A stretch of 64,000 nucleotides of DNA from Megamerina dolium. Taxonomy: Eukaryota > Arthropoda > Insecta > Diptera > Megamerinidae. The position numbers and the translations under genes were made by a program. Below the pieces are notes generated by a model, which made no database searches, was not told where the DNA came from, and saw nothing but the letters and a program-made list of their open reading frames with translations. Numbering within the stretch: position 1 is the first letter of the stretch; each line of letters begins with the position of its first letter. Where the stretch lies: positions 30,658,695-30,722,694 of the forward strand of contig OY978530.1 of assembly GCA_963854835.1 (NCBI GenBank). The letters are read 5' to 3'. Below are positions 1-10,204 of this stretch, one piece after another.

Positions 1-2430
1 CTCCGATAACGGAATGAGGCTGATCGACTTCGCCGCAGCACGAAACATGGTAATTGGTGGTACCAGATTCCAGCATCTCGATATCCACAAAGCGACATGG
101 CTGTCTCCAGATCAACGTACAAGAAATCAAATTGATCATGTGGTGATTGACGGAAGGCATGCTTCCAGTGTGATGGACGTGAAATCGATCCGTGGTGCCA
201 ACATCGACTCGGATCACTACCTTGTTGCAGCTAAGGTGCGCACACGCCTATGTGTCGCAAATAACAAGAGAAGTCCCACACAGAGAAAGCTCAACGTCAG
301 TAAGCTGCGATCACCAGAGACAGCAGATGCATTTTCCACTCGACTATCGGATCTGCTTATGCAGAACACTCCACTTGATGATACATGTGCACGGTGGACA
401 CATATATCCCACTCCATGACTACTGCTGCCGAGGAGGTAATCGGTTACTACCGGCCTCTGAGGAATGAGTGGTATGATCAGGAGTGTCGCGACGCTACCG
501 CAGAGAAAGACGCCGCCTACAGAAAAACCCTGCGTGCTGGCGCAACGCGAGCTGTTAAGGAGCGATATAGAGAGAAAAGGAGTGCAGAGAGACGTCTTTT
601 CAGACGCAAGAAGAGGGAGTTGGAAAGACGCGAGTGTGAGGAGGTAGAGATGTGTACCGACAAGAATGAGACTCGAAAATTCTTTGAAAAGATCAAGCGC
701 CTGAGTGGAGGTTTAAATCCCGGAGCCTCTTCTTGTCGTGATGAAAATGGGAATCTGGTTACGGATGTCCAGAGTGTACTGAGCCTATGGAGGGAACACT
801 TATCCACGTTACTGAATGGCGATGCTACGAACAATTCCGCCAGTGGAGGAGTTTGCCCGATAACCCCAATTACAGATGATGGTGTTGATATTCCACCACC
901 CGACTATGACGAGGTTGAAACGGCCATTTTAAGGCTGAAGAACAACAAAGCTGCAGGTGCTGATGGCCTGCCTGCCGAGTTGTTTAAGACCGGAGGCGAT
1001 GAGCTGCCCACCCGCATGCACCAGCTCATAAGCAGAATATGGTCGGATGAAAGCATGCCTGATGATTGGAGGCTCAGTGTTCTCTGTCCTGTACATAAAA
1101 AAGGAGACCCCACAATTTGCGCCAACTACCGTGGAATAAGCATCGCATACAAGGTTCTATCGAGCGTACTGTGTGAAAGGTTGAAGCCTATGCTCAGCAA
1201 CCTGATTGGACCGTATCAGTGTGGCTTCAGACCGAATAAATCCACCATCGACCAGATTTTCACACTGCGCCAAATCCTGGAGAAGACCCAAGAAAAACAG
1301 ATCGACACACACCACCTATTTGTTGATTATAAAGCCGCTTTCGACAGTCCGGTAAGGGATTACCTCTACGCAACAATGTCTGAGTTCGGTATTCCTGCAA
1401 AGCTCATTCGACTTTGTACAATGACACTGCATAACTCCCGTTGTGCAGTGAAAATTGGGAATGACCTCTCCGAACCGTTTAATACCGAACGGGGTTTCAG
1501 AAAAGGTGATTCGTTATCGTGCGACTTCTTCAATCTTATTATGGAGAAAATAATACGAGCTGCTGATCTACGACATAATGGCACTATCTTCAACAAAAGT
1601 GTCATTCTGTTAGCGTATGCCGACGATATTGACATAATCGGCATGAACACGCGAGCAGTCAGTGCAGCATTCTCAGAGCTGGAAAGAGAGTCTTGTCGGA
1701 TGGGTCTAACGGTGAACGAGGGCAAGACGAAGTATCTAATGTCAACAAACAAAGAGTCCCGGCGTCTTGGACAGCACGTCACTGTTGACAACTACGCTTT
1801 TGAAGTAGTAAGGGACTTTGTCTATCTTGGAACCAGCATTAACAGCAGTAATGACGTCAGCTTGGAGATCATGCGTAGGATAACTCTTGCTAACAGGTGT
1901 TACTTTGGACTGAGTAAGCAATTGAGAAGTCGAGCCCTCTCTCGAAGAACGAAAACTACACTCTACAAGTCTCTCATCATGCCTGTCCTAACATATGGCG
2001 CTGAAGCCTGGACAATTTCCACCTCGGATGAGCGAATTCTTGGGGTTTTCGAGAGAAAAGTCCTTCGTAAGATCTTTGGACCTATTTGCGTTGGTGGCCA
2101 GTACCGAATAAGGTACAACCATGAGCTGTACGAGCTGTATGCCGATATTGACATAGTAAAGCGCATCAAAATCCAGCGGCTGCGCTGGCTAGGTCATGTC
2201 GAGCGAATGGAAGAACACGCTCCAGCTAAGAAGGTGTTATATTCGGAACCCGCTGGAGGACGGCGCAGAAGAGGAAGACCAAACCTCCGGTGGAAAGACC
2301 AAGTACTGGAGAACCTGACGGCGCTTGGAATTTCTAACTGGCGCCAGCTAGCGAAGAACAGAGATGGCTGGCGAAGCATGTTATTTTCGGCCTAAATCGA
2401 TATTCGGTTGTTATGGCCACATAAGAAAAA
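1..2430 (+). mobile_element. LINE-A copy L1, non-LTR retrotransposon
   Basis: The reading frame above plus a short 3' end (2396-2430) reading TTATGGCCACATAAG and then A/G-rich DNA. The same GGCCACATAAG end occurs at 38980 and, inverted, at 26820 and 31530, where it runs into GTAA repeats. That fixes the 3' terminus of the family. The 5' end is cut by the window. Confidence 0.85.
2..2395 (+). CDS. LINE-A endonuclease/reverse transcriptase, 5' end outside window
   Basis: Open frame of about 797 codons that is already open at base 2, so the true start lies left of the window; the first internal ATG is at 14. Residues about 1-75 are the end of an EEP-type endonuclease, with an SDHYLV motif. The reverse transcriptase follows: motif A DYKAAFD near residue 437, motif B RKGDSLSC near 495 and motif C YADDID near 535. 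The C-terminus has a basic GRRRRGRPNLRW stretch typical of these non-LTR elements. Compared with the copy at 36940, three codons (LLS) are missing near 1140, and the usual Q of motif B is K. There is no frameshift or stop. It is a non-LTR retrotransposon of the kind often annotated craniofacial-development-protein-2-like in insects. I do not assign a clade. Confidence 0.9.
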   Translation, partial: SDNGMRLIDFAAARNMVIGGTRFQHLDIHKATWLSPDQRTRNQIDHVVIDGRHASSVMDVKSIRGANIDSDHYLVAAKVRTRLCVANNKRSPTQRKLNVSKLRSPETADAFSTRLSDLLMQNTPLDDTCARWTHISHSMTTAAEEVIGYYRPLRNEWYDQECRDATAEKDAAYRKTLRAGATRAVKERYREKRSAERRLFRRKKRELERRECEEVEMCTDKNETRKFFEKIKRLSGGLNPGASSCRDENGNLVTDVQSVLSLWREHLSTLLNGDATNNSASGGVCPITPITDDGVDIPPPDYDEVETAILRLKNNKAAGADGLPAELFKTGGDELPTRMHQLISRIWSDESMPDDWRLSVLCPVHKKGDPTICANYRGISIAYKVLSSVLCERLKPMLSNLIGPYQCGFRPNKSTIDQIFTLRQILEKTQEKQIDTHHLFVDYKAAFDSPVRDYLYATMSEFGIPAKLIRLCTMTLHNSRCAVKIGNDLSEPFNTERGFRKGDSLSCDFFNLIMEKIIRAADLRHNGTIFNKSVILLAYADDIDIIGMNTRAVSAAFSELERESCRMGLTVNEGKTKYLMSTNKESRRLGQHVTVDNYAFEVVRDFVYLGTSINSSNDVSLEIMRRITLANRCYFGLSKQLRSRALSRRTKTTLYKSLIMPVLTYGAEAWTISTSDERILGVFERKVLRKIFGPICVGGQYRIRYNHELYELYADIDIVKRIKIQRLRWLGHVERMEEHAPAKKVLYSEPAGGRRRRGRPNLRWKDQVLENLTALGISNWRQLAKNRDGWRSMLFSA

Positions 2431-3171
2431 GAAGATATCAATTTACCGAACTTTTGTCAGTCCCTCCGTAGATTTTGTGAGAATTTCCATAACCATAGTT
2501 TTTTAGGAAATTTTTTTTATAAAATTCGATTTAATTTCCTCTATTCACTAAAAGTATGCATGTAGCTCGATAAGGATTTTCTTCAAATTTTCATATTAAT
2601 TGACTTGACGCGGATTTTGTATTACATCAAGTACATTTGTTATTATATCTTGTGGTTAAGCAAACAAAGTATGAGCAACATGCTCATACTTGGTTTGATC
2701 ACGGGTAATTATTCTTGTTGCAGATTGCATTCCCATATGAAGAAACCACGCCTCAGAACGACTCTGCCAGAACTAAAGTAATTTAACTGAAGTTGCATTT
2801 CAGTTTCTGAATCATACGGGTTAGGTAGATTCGGTGAATTAGTTAGTTCGGATACTATATCGATAAAAACCTGTTATTTGCGTCACATGCATCAGTATTC
2901 ATAGGTGAACGAAACATCGGTAACATTAATACGTTCACTCAATAATTGAAATTTATACAAATATGCGAATATTAGGATATATACAGAAATATCAATGAAG
3001 TACAATAGAGTATAATATATATACACTCCGAAAATTGGAATTAAATTTAGAATAAGGAATATACATTAATATTTAATTATAGATAATCGTATATATCGTC
3101 ATTAGAAATATATGCGATACACAAATTAATTAAGAGAAAGATATTGAAATATTCAATTCAGATAAGACCTC
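2431..3171. other. AT-rich spacer, no gene seen
   Basis: Low-complexity AT-rich sequence with no convincing coding frame and no similarity to other parts of the window that I could see. Confidence 0.5.
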
Positions 3172-3320
3172 TCATAGTGCATACCTGTTGACCAACAACA
3201 GGCAACAATCCGTATTAAGGCAACATTTATCAATAACAGCCTAATACGTGCCCACTCCACGACGGATGAGAGGACGATGTGAACAAATAGAGCTTCCCTC
3301 AGCGCCTCAAAGAGACAAAA
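3172..3320 (+). pseudogene. LINE-A endonuclease fragment (L2)
   Basis: Degenerate copy of the segment found at about 37130-37280 in copy L8. Both contain CCCACKCYRCGACGGATGAG-like sequence, followed by AGAGCTTC and AGCGCCTC in the same order. Only about 150 bp survives and no frame is open. The long minus-strand frame over it is a shadow. Confidence 0.75.
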
Positions 3321-5144
3321 AAATAACAAAACTACTACAGTATTAGCAAAACACCTACGGATTTTGAAAATGCAAAATATTAGACAGAGAACGACGACAT
3401 AGGAACAGGATGACACTTGAATCGTTAAGAATACAAGAAAAAGAAAATAACAATTTATAAAAAAGATTTAGACAACATTAAACAAATATACGCGGTAGCT
3501 TTCATCTGCACTCGATATTAAAGGCAATGTATTTACAAATAAATAGAATAACAATGCAATGTGAACAACTAAAATGCAAGAGTCAAAAATGGCATTTGTG
3601 AAAATTATATGTTTCCACTTGTGCATATGTGTAATAATGACGCTTGAATTGCTCACCTTATATACTAATTAATTCAATTGTTATCATTTTCGATTACTTA
3701 TGTATACCGATATGCACTTCTTTTGTATATAGAGTATGCATGGCTTAACTAACTAAATGTAACTAACTGAACATAACTAACTATCAAATGGATATCTGTA
3801 CATAAATGAATTTACATAACTTACTGATTGATCAGACAGTGTAAAGGGCGCTCTGACTATATTAATGAATGCATTATTTTTTTGATTTGAAATGAAAATT
3901 CTTCACAATAAGCGTTTACGTTTAACTTTATTTCCTTGTTTGTATATGTATAACTGTAGAGTACTTATTAAAGTTATATAAAGTAGAAACGTGCTGTCTT
4001 AAATAATAATCTTTATACCGTAACTGTTTTTCTTTCTTTAAATTTTTTATCCATTTTGTTCGACCAGATCAAGCATATGTTCATCCACTTCGGAATATGT
4101 AAATCGAATGATCAAGTTCATTTTTCCTAAGACAACGTAAGTCTCAAAGTACCTTTGCTACATGCACCATTTTTTTTCTTTATAAAGGGAATGTCTAAAA
4201 TTCACAACAAAAAATGCATGGCGTCATCCATCTCGCTCTCTTTCTCAATCATGAAAGTCATCAAATGAGTGTGTTTTGAATGAGTTTTAAGGTCAGTCCG
4301 CACTACTGGTACATGAGTGATAATGAAAGAAACGGATGAGAGGGACAGAGAGAGAAAGATGAACACCGTCTGGATGCCATCGTACTTGTCATCTACCGCT
4401 GTAAATGCGAGGCGAAGTAAAACACATAATATGCGAAACACACCGCAAGACCAGGTCGCTCGTCGCACTCATTGACAACGCCAGACGACAAGACCCTGAC
4501 GCTGGTGTAAACACTGATCTACCTAAAATGTATAGTTCACTTATTTCGTGAACTCATTGATGATAAGTTCACATCATCTCTAGTAAATATATATTAAACA
4601 AATTGTTTCTTTGCCGAAAACCACAGATCATAAAAGTTTATGGGCCCAGTGTCTAACTCAGGCGAAATATAATTTGCTTAGATTATTTAATGGATAACAA
4701 AGAAAAGCCTAAAATTGAAAATATAATCGACAGTGCTGATTCCGAGGTTTCGGTCAATTAGCGCAAATTTTACTGGAGAAATTTATAAATTGTAAAATGT
4801 AACATGAAGAGAACATATCGAGTTATATTAAAAAGTAACTGTAGTTCACATGTTTCGTGAAGTCACTGATGATAAGTTCACATCATCTGTAATAAATATA
4901 TTACATACCGTATATATTAAAAAAAAAATTTCTTTGCCAAATACCACAGGTCTCATATATTTTTGTATTTTTTTTTTTTTTTGTATAATAAGCAGATTCC
5001 ACGAAGATAGGTTAATATAATCCAAAGCGCGCAGGAGAAAATTAAGATTTACAATAATTTAAAAAAAAAATTGAGGACCAAAAAAGCCCACACAAACAAA
5101 CACAACATTATAAAATTCGCTTTCGACTTCTGCTACACGTTTTG
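3321..5144. other. AT-rich spacer, no gene supported
   Basis: No recognisable gene. A minus-strand frame at 4202-4468 encodes 88 residues without any motif I know and looks like chance. The stretch contains the direct repeat listed separately. Confidence 0.45.
4533..4953. repeat. pair of about 100-bp direct repeats
   Basis: Two diverged copies, 4533-4630 and 4842-4953, offset by about 309 bp. Both read TAGTTCAC, then TTTCGTGAA, then TGATGATAAGTTCACATCAT, then TTCTTTGCC and ACCACAG. The family is unknown. They could be a tandem satellite-like unit or the two ends of a non-autonomous element. Confidence 0.7.
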
Positions 5145-5570
5145 TTATTGGGAAATATTCAGTATAATTACAATATGTTTCTTTGCATCTTTGGTGAAAT
5201 ACTCACGTCTGCGACAGAGTTGCCTTAATTCAGAGACGGTAGATATTTTAATATTAAGGATCTCGTATTGAATTTCCGACAATAAGTTTCTTCGGAAAAT
5301 CTCCACGAGATGCGTTTCTGATATCTGTTGTTCAATATCAGGTAGCTCAATAACAGTTTTGTAAAAAGTGAATACAGTTACATTCATCTTCTGCTTTCTG
5401 TCCCGTATTAACTTACGATAATCCATGTCTGCTCGATTATCCTTGTACTGTTTCCTCAAAGCATTACATAATTCAGGCCAACAGATTTCGCTAGCAGATT
5501 TATGGGAACGCCAAAACCATTTAATGTTTGGTGCCGGGTTAAAATTAAATTTTCTTGGATAATATAGTCA
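5145..5570 (-). pseudogene. retrotransposon gag relic
   Basis: On the minus strand the frame from about 5567 to 5145 reads as a gag core. It opens with a FNPAPNIKWFWR segment, then an ICWPELCNALRKQY segment, a long polar helix and a SELRQLCRRRE segment. This resembles the retrotransposon gag family (PF03732-like) of LTR elements. Only about 140 codons survive, no start is evident, and no protease or polymerase follows. Gypsy or Bel origin is inferred from style only. Confidence 0.6.
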
Positions 5571-6644
5571 CGCTAAATCCAAAAATGGTTTTCATTTTGC
5601 TCAATAAGCTCTGTCTTTTGAGATATTGCGAAAAAAACAACTTATCTTATATGCAAAAATTATTATAAAAAATTTTATTTTTATTGATTTTTCTTTCGGA
5701 AGAATATTTTGATATGATGCTATTTGTCCGAAATAATCTGTAACAAAATAATCTTCCGAAAAAAGTTCCATACAAAAATTTTGTCCACAATATCTAAGAA
5801 ACTAGAGTTGATGGAGCAAAATGAAGGCCATTCTTGGATTCTGTGTGGCGATATTATATTGAAAAATGCGGCACCAAAAAAGCGGCGGAGCGGTATAATC
5901 CATTCGAACCACCCAGAAAGAGTTTCTTCCAATTAAGTATAATTTAACTGACTCTTTATAGATTAAGAATATCATATGAAACTGCCTGAGAGATCGGTAG
6001 CAGGTGGCACTAATAACTGCTCCATTGATTGGCTTTCTATTGGCTCTTTAGACAATGGCTCAGTAACTGAAGTTGGCCGCAAGCTTTAACGTCCATAGCC
6101 AACCTCAATAGTTGATTAAATCACTTGTATCAGCAGCTAATTTTATGCTGCAAACATTTCAACTTTGCTAAGAAGATAATTCACCTAGAGGTATCGGCTG
6201 CTCTTATGGTTTTACTGACACTATACCGCAATATGATTACTACATATGTCGCAATTTGAACTCGTGGATCTTCTACCACTCAAGTCTTCTGTACTATCCT
6301 GAATGACATACCTATATCAATAGCAAATATGTTTAAAACACAAAGTAAGTTATGCCCAAATATTCTACGGAACTTCCATATAAAAGTTCCAACGAACACA
6401 AATTAACATTGATAAATAACCTTAACCATGAGAGAAACAAAAAAAAAATGTTACCGACATATATCAATATCTATCAAAATAAATATAAAACAAATAATAT
6501 AAAAAATGTAGGGGATAAAAATTGAAATCAACCCAAACCAAACTCATAATTTTTTAATCTACAAATAAAAATATGATACAATATCCAAAGAATTAAAAAA
6601 TATATATATTTAAGAACAAATAATAACATTGTACAATAGTACAT
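5571..6644. other. spacer, no gene seen
   Basis: AT-rich with several short frames on both strands (for example 5720-5936) that show no family signature. The 5' LTR of Gypsy1 should lie near 6400-6645 but I could not match it to a partner LTR. Confidence 0.4.
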
Positions 6645-6663
6645 TGGCGCGCAGGAGGTTAAT

Positions 6664-7560
6664 ATAAAAAATCCTTCCGTGCCGAAAGAATATCGACATA
6701 AAGCACAAAACTTATCAGCTATAACCGCGGAAGAAAACGGAAATTTTGATTTCGACGTATCTGTTTTACGTTGTTTAAGTGAAATTAAACTCCAAATCTT
6801 AAGTGTTGAAAACATGTTTAATGTTAACACAACTGTTACTTTTCAAAGTATGGGAATTGCTGATAGCGGTGGAACTTTAGAACAATTGTTACTAAATTAG
6901 AAAGTTCCAGATGCTATCTAGATCTTACCATACTTTGAATGCTATCCAAGTTCACTGTTCAATTTTAGATGAAATTTTCAGTGTATTGACAAGTATTGAT
7001 AGTTCTTGTTATTATAAAATATTGTTAAGGGTGAAAAGAAAAAAAATTGTTGATGAAGCTAACTCCGTTTTAAATATGTATGGTACTCCAATAGGTTTGA
7101 AAATAATTAAAAGCAATTTAATCACTCATTATGCGGACAGGAGGAATGAACTAGTTTAATTCGTGACTTACACTGCCTAAAGCAAGACTCTGATTAAGTT
7201 GAAAAATTGTGCTCGCATGTTATTAAAATATCGTCAACCATAACAAATCATGTCCGGGTTCTTGAAAGTGATGTGAATGTAATTGCTTTCAAGCAAAAAC
7301 TATACCATGAAACGTGCTTAAACATATTTCTGGCAAGGTTGAAAGAACACCTAAGTTCCACGATTAGAGCTATGAACCTTGCATACTGTCTTACGAACAA
7401 AATACGTATTATATCAAAAACTCACAACAATATAAACAGGATTCAGTCAGGAAATCGGTATTTCGACAATCATTTCGAACTTTTAGATAATGGGTCTATT
7501 CCAAAACCATTGCCTAGTCCACATCATGCTCACTTCAGACCATATCAACCCAAAAGATAA
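6664..7560 (+). pseudogene. Gypsy1 gag relic
   Basis: Three adjacent frames (6679-6900, 6911-7159, 7207-7560) read as successive parts of a 17.6/297-type gag. The middle has a LNMYGTPIG then NLITHYADRRNE segment, and the last has a CLNIFLARLKEHL segment followed by an N-rich C-terminus. Frames break near 6903 and 7160-7206. It sits just downstream of a TGGCGC site, which is where gag is expected. The assignment rests on family resemblance. Confidence 0.75.
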
Positions 7561-9301
7561 CAACTCTTTCAAAAACAAATTTTCAGAACCAAAGGAAGCG
7601 GAAACACATATTTGAGAAAACTAGAAGAAGTCAGAAACCAATGTTCAATGCGGAAATAAACCCAAACGAGAACCACGAGATTTACTACAATGATTACCTT
7701 ACCCTTACACATTCGATGAATTTCATCAATCAACAGACTCGATTCAAAATAAAATCGATGACGAAAATTTTCAATATGTAGCCTCGAGGACACAAGTCAC
7801 GTAGACATTAACACCCATGAATCAAGCCTTCTAACCTATATTCATATTTTTGATAACAACAGCCATCCATTAAAACTTCTTATATACGCCCGAAATTACA
7901 TGTCATTTTTAAATTCAGTCTGATAAGCTCCACAATCGTAGAAACAATAAAACCAGTAAAAATAAAGACCGTTGTTAATTACTATTCAATAAATAAGCAA
8001 ATTAGCCTCAATGGGCTGAAAGAGTTCAAAACAACAAAAACTTTAAAATTTTGGTTATTTAAATCCATAATTACTTTGAAGGACTAATAGGGATAGAAAT
8101 GATGAAGCATTTCGGTGTTAGACTAGACTTTGAATATGCCAAGCTCCTAAGAATTACCCCTTTTCCACTCTGCTTCAAAAATGACTTCAACGTTGCAGTT
8201 ATTCCTTTATAGTTTTCCTTCTCAGTTTTTATTTATACTTATTACGTTTTACAATGTTCACTTAACTATACTTGTTACGTTTTAAACTTGTTATGTTTTA
8301 TAACTTTCACTTTTACAGTCCGTACTTAGTCAGTAGGGATTCTCACTGCAAAATTTTCTTATTTCAACTGACTTAATTAGAGAAGTCCTCTTAGTTTATT
8401 CAGAAGGTCATCGTTATAATTTCAGCTTTGCCTTTTGTTTTTATGCTTTAAATATTTCGCATGCATGATTGTTGCTTACTTTGTTTCTTTTTCAACAACC
8501 ATGGTAATGAAGTGCAACATAACCATGTCCATGCATTATCAACAACAAAGTGACACAATGATCATTACCTTATACATAATAGGGTAATGATCATTCAACC
8601 ACTATGATGTTATTACAGTTCAATATTAATTACATAATATATTGTCCATAACTATAATATAAAATATAATAATTGTTATTATAATATTATAGTAATGAAA
8701 TATAATAATATACATAATATAATATATAATATAATAATATAATAATAACATAAGAATGTATTGAGCTAAGGCGCATAAATTAGACATGTACCATTTTGGC
8801 TCACAACACAAGAATGGTTTTCGTTTCTAAAGGTTATAAACCTTCCGGATTGCTCACAAATATTTGTGAAAGAACAACCAATAAAAGCTGAATGGTTTAT
8901 TTAAAGTGAAAATCCTCAACTTGATATGGATATATCAAACTTGATCCGAGTAGATCTCTTAAATTTCAACATACGTTCAATTATAAATGTATGTAGACGA
9001 TACACAAGAAGATGTATACTTTAAAGAAACAAAACTTTAAGCTTTACCAACCGAGTTAAACATGAAATCAAGACGAAATATGAACTCCCTATCTATATGA
9101 AATCGTATGGATACCCAGAGGTTCATAAGTCAGATGTGCAACAACAGGTCTCAAAAATGATCTGAGATAGAATAATAAGCCCCAGCTATTCACCTCAGTC
9201 GTCATCCATTAGGATCGTGAAAAAAAATTAGACTCTAATGGCAAACAAAATTGGCGATTGGTGGTTGATTATAGGAAGCTAAACGCAAAAACAATATTAC
9301 T
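7561..9301 (+). pseudogene. Gypsy1 protease end and start of reverse transcriptase
   Basis: Mostly non-coding decay. Two islands are recognisable: around 8070-8140 a LIGIEMMKHFG protease C-terminal segment, and around 9060-9290 an RT start with KSDVQQQVSKMI, then KIGDWWLII- or WRLVVDYRKLNAK-like residues spread over two frames. The copy stops at a 9-bp AATATTACT that is repeated at 17773, where Gypsy1 resumes. An AT-only stretch lies at 8630-8760. Confidence 0.7.
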
Positions 9302-9311
9302 CAACCCTAAG

Positions 9312-9606
9312 TACCCGGACACAGGGGCATACGAGGGAACTGCAGAGCGGACGAACTCGCTAGACAGGATACAAACCACACTTTAACTGAAGAAAACGTC
9401 CACTTGGGGATCCCCATTGCCACAAGTAAACACAAGTTGGATGTATTCACATCTAACTCCTTCAAAAAAAGATGGACGGATTCACCCATCTGTAGGACGG
9501 CGAAAGTGCTGTGGCCCACACTCAGTAAGAAACGCTCGCGTAAGCTCACTGACCTTAACAGAAAAGATATCTCGACCTATGTTGGAGTGGTTATCGGCTA
9601 CGCACG
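9312..9606 (+). pseudogene. LINE RNase H C-terminal segment, 5' part
   Basis: Frame reading VPGHRGIRGNCRADELAR is the C-terminal signature of a LINE-type RNase H, with the final D in ADELA. It continues to ISTYVGVVIGYA, where the Gypsy2 LTR interrupts it. The same frame resumes at 17440 without loss, so the LINE frame was open when Gypsy2 landed. Confidence 0.8.
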
Positions 9607-9788
9607 AAATATGTTTTATTTATTTAGTTCACAAAATATGTTTGATTTATTTGGTTCAGAAGAAAATAACTTTCCAATACAACGAATATTCTTGAACTAA
9701 ACTCTATTGTACAGAAAGAAATCCAGAATAACGGTAGAAAAGCGAGTAGAGCAAACGAGAGTGAAGTTAGTAACACTTTAACGTAACT
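9607..9788 (-). repeat. Gypsy2 3' LTR
   Basis: 182 bp, on the minus strand beginning AGTTACGTTAAAG and ending ACATATTT. It matches the LTR at 17240-17435 throughout, except for one base near its start and lack of a 14-bp duplicated unit. Confidence 0.93.
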
Positions 9789-9800
9789 TCCCCCTTGTTT
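9789..9800 (-). other. Gypsy2 polypurine tract
   Basis: Minus strand reads AACAAGGGGGA directly before the 3' LTR, the place and composition expected for plus-strand DNA priming. Confidence 0.8.
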
Positions 9801-9879
9801 AAAATAAAGATATTCCTGTATCGGAATGACCTATGGACTAAAAATTTATGATTAATAATTAATTTCTTATTTCAAATTG

Positions 9880-10204
9880 TTTTAGATCAATGGCTCCGTC
9901 AAATTTGGTTTTTCTTTTAATATTGGAGGAATGAATATTTGCCAAATTGTTTAATTTATACTTCGGTTCTTCTTTATGCCTCAAGGCCTTATAATTTTTT
10001 ATATATCCTTCTTGTCTTTGTTCTACAAACGATTCTCTGTCTTCGTTTTTTTTTTAAATAAATTTTTGTTTTAAATTTAAAGTACTTTTGTAAATTTTTT
10101 CTTTATCACAATTTCCATATTCTACCTTTATAGGTTTTTCTCTTGTTACCGAATGATAACTGTTGTTGTAAAATTCAATTGCCTTGCTTACTTTATCCTT
10201 TATA
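9880..10204 (-). pseudogene. Gypsy2 integrase C-terminus, frameshifted
   Basis: The frame one base off from the main polymerase frame continues the integrase with KAIEFYNNSYHSVTREKPIK and a lysine-rich tail, then stops near 10052 at a homopolymer and continues in another frame to about 9885. A single-base change near 10200 separates it from the main ORF. Confidence 0.7.

Noticed and set aside
4202..4468. 88-codon minus-strand frame
   Set aside because: No motif, no supporting context, composition like the surrounding DNA.
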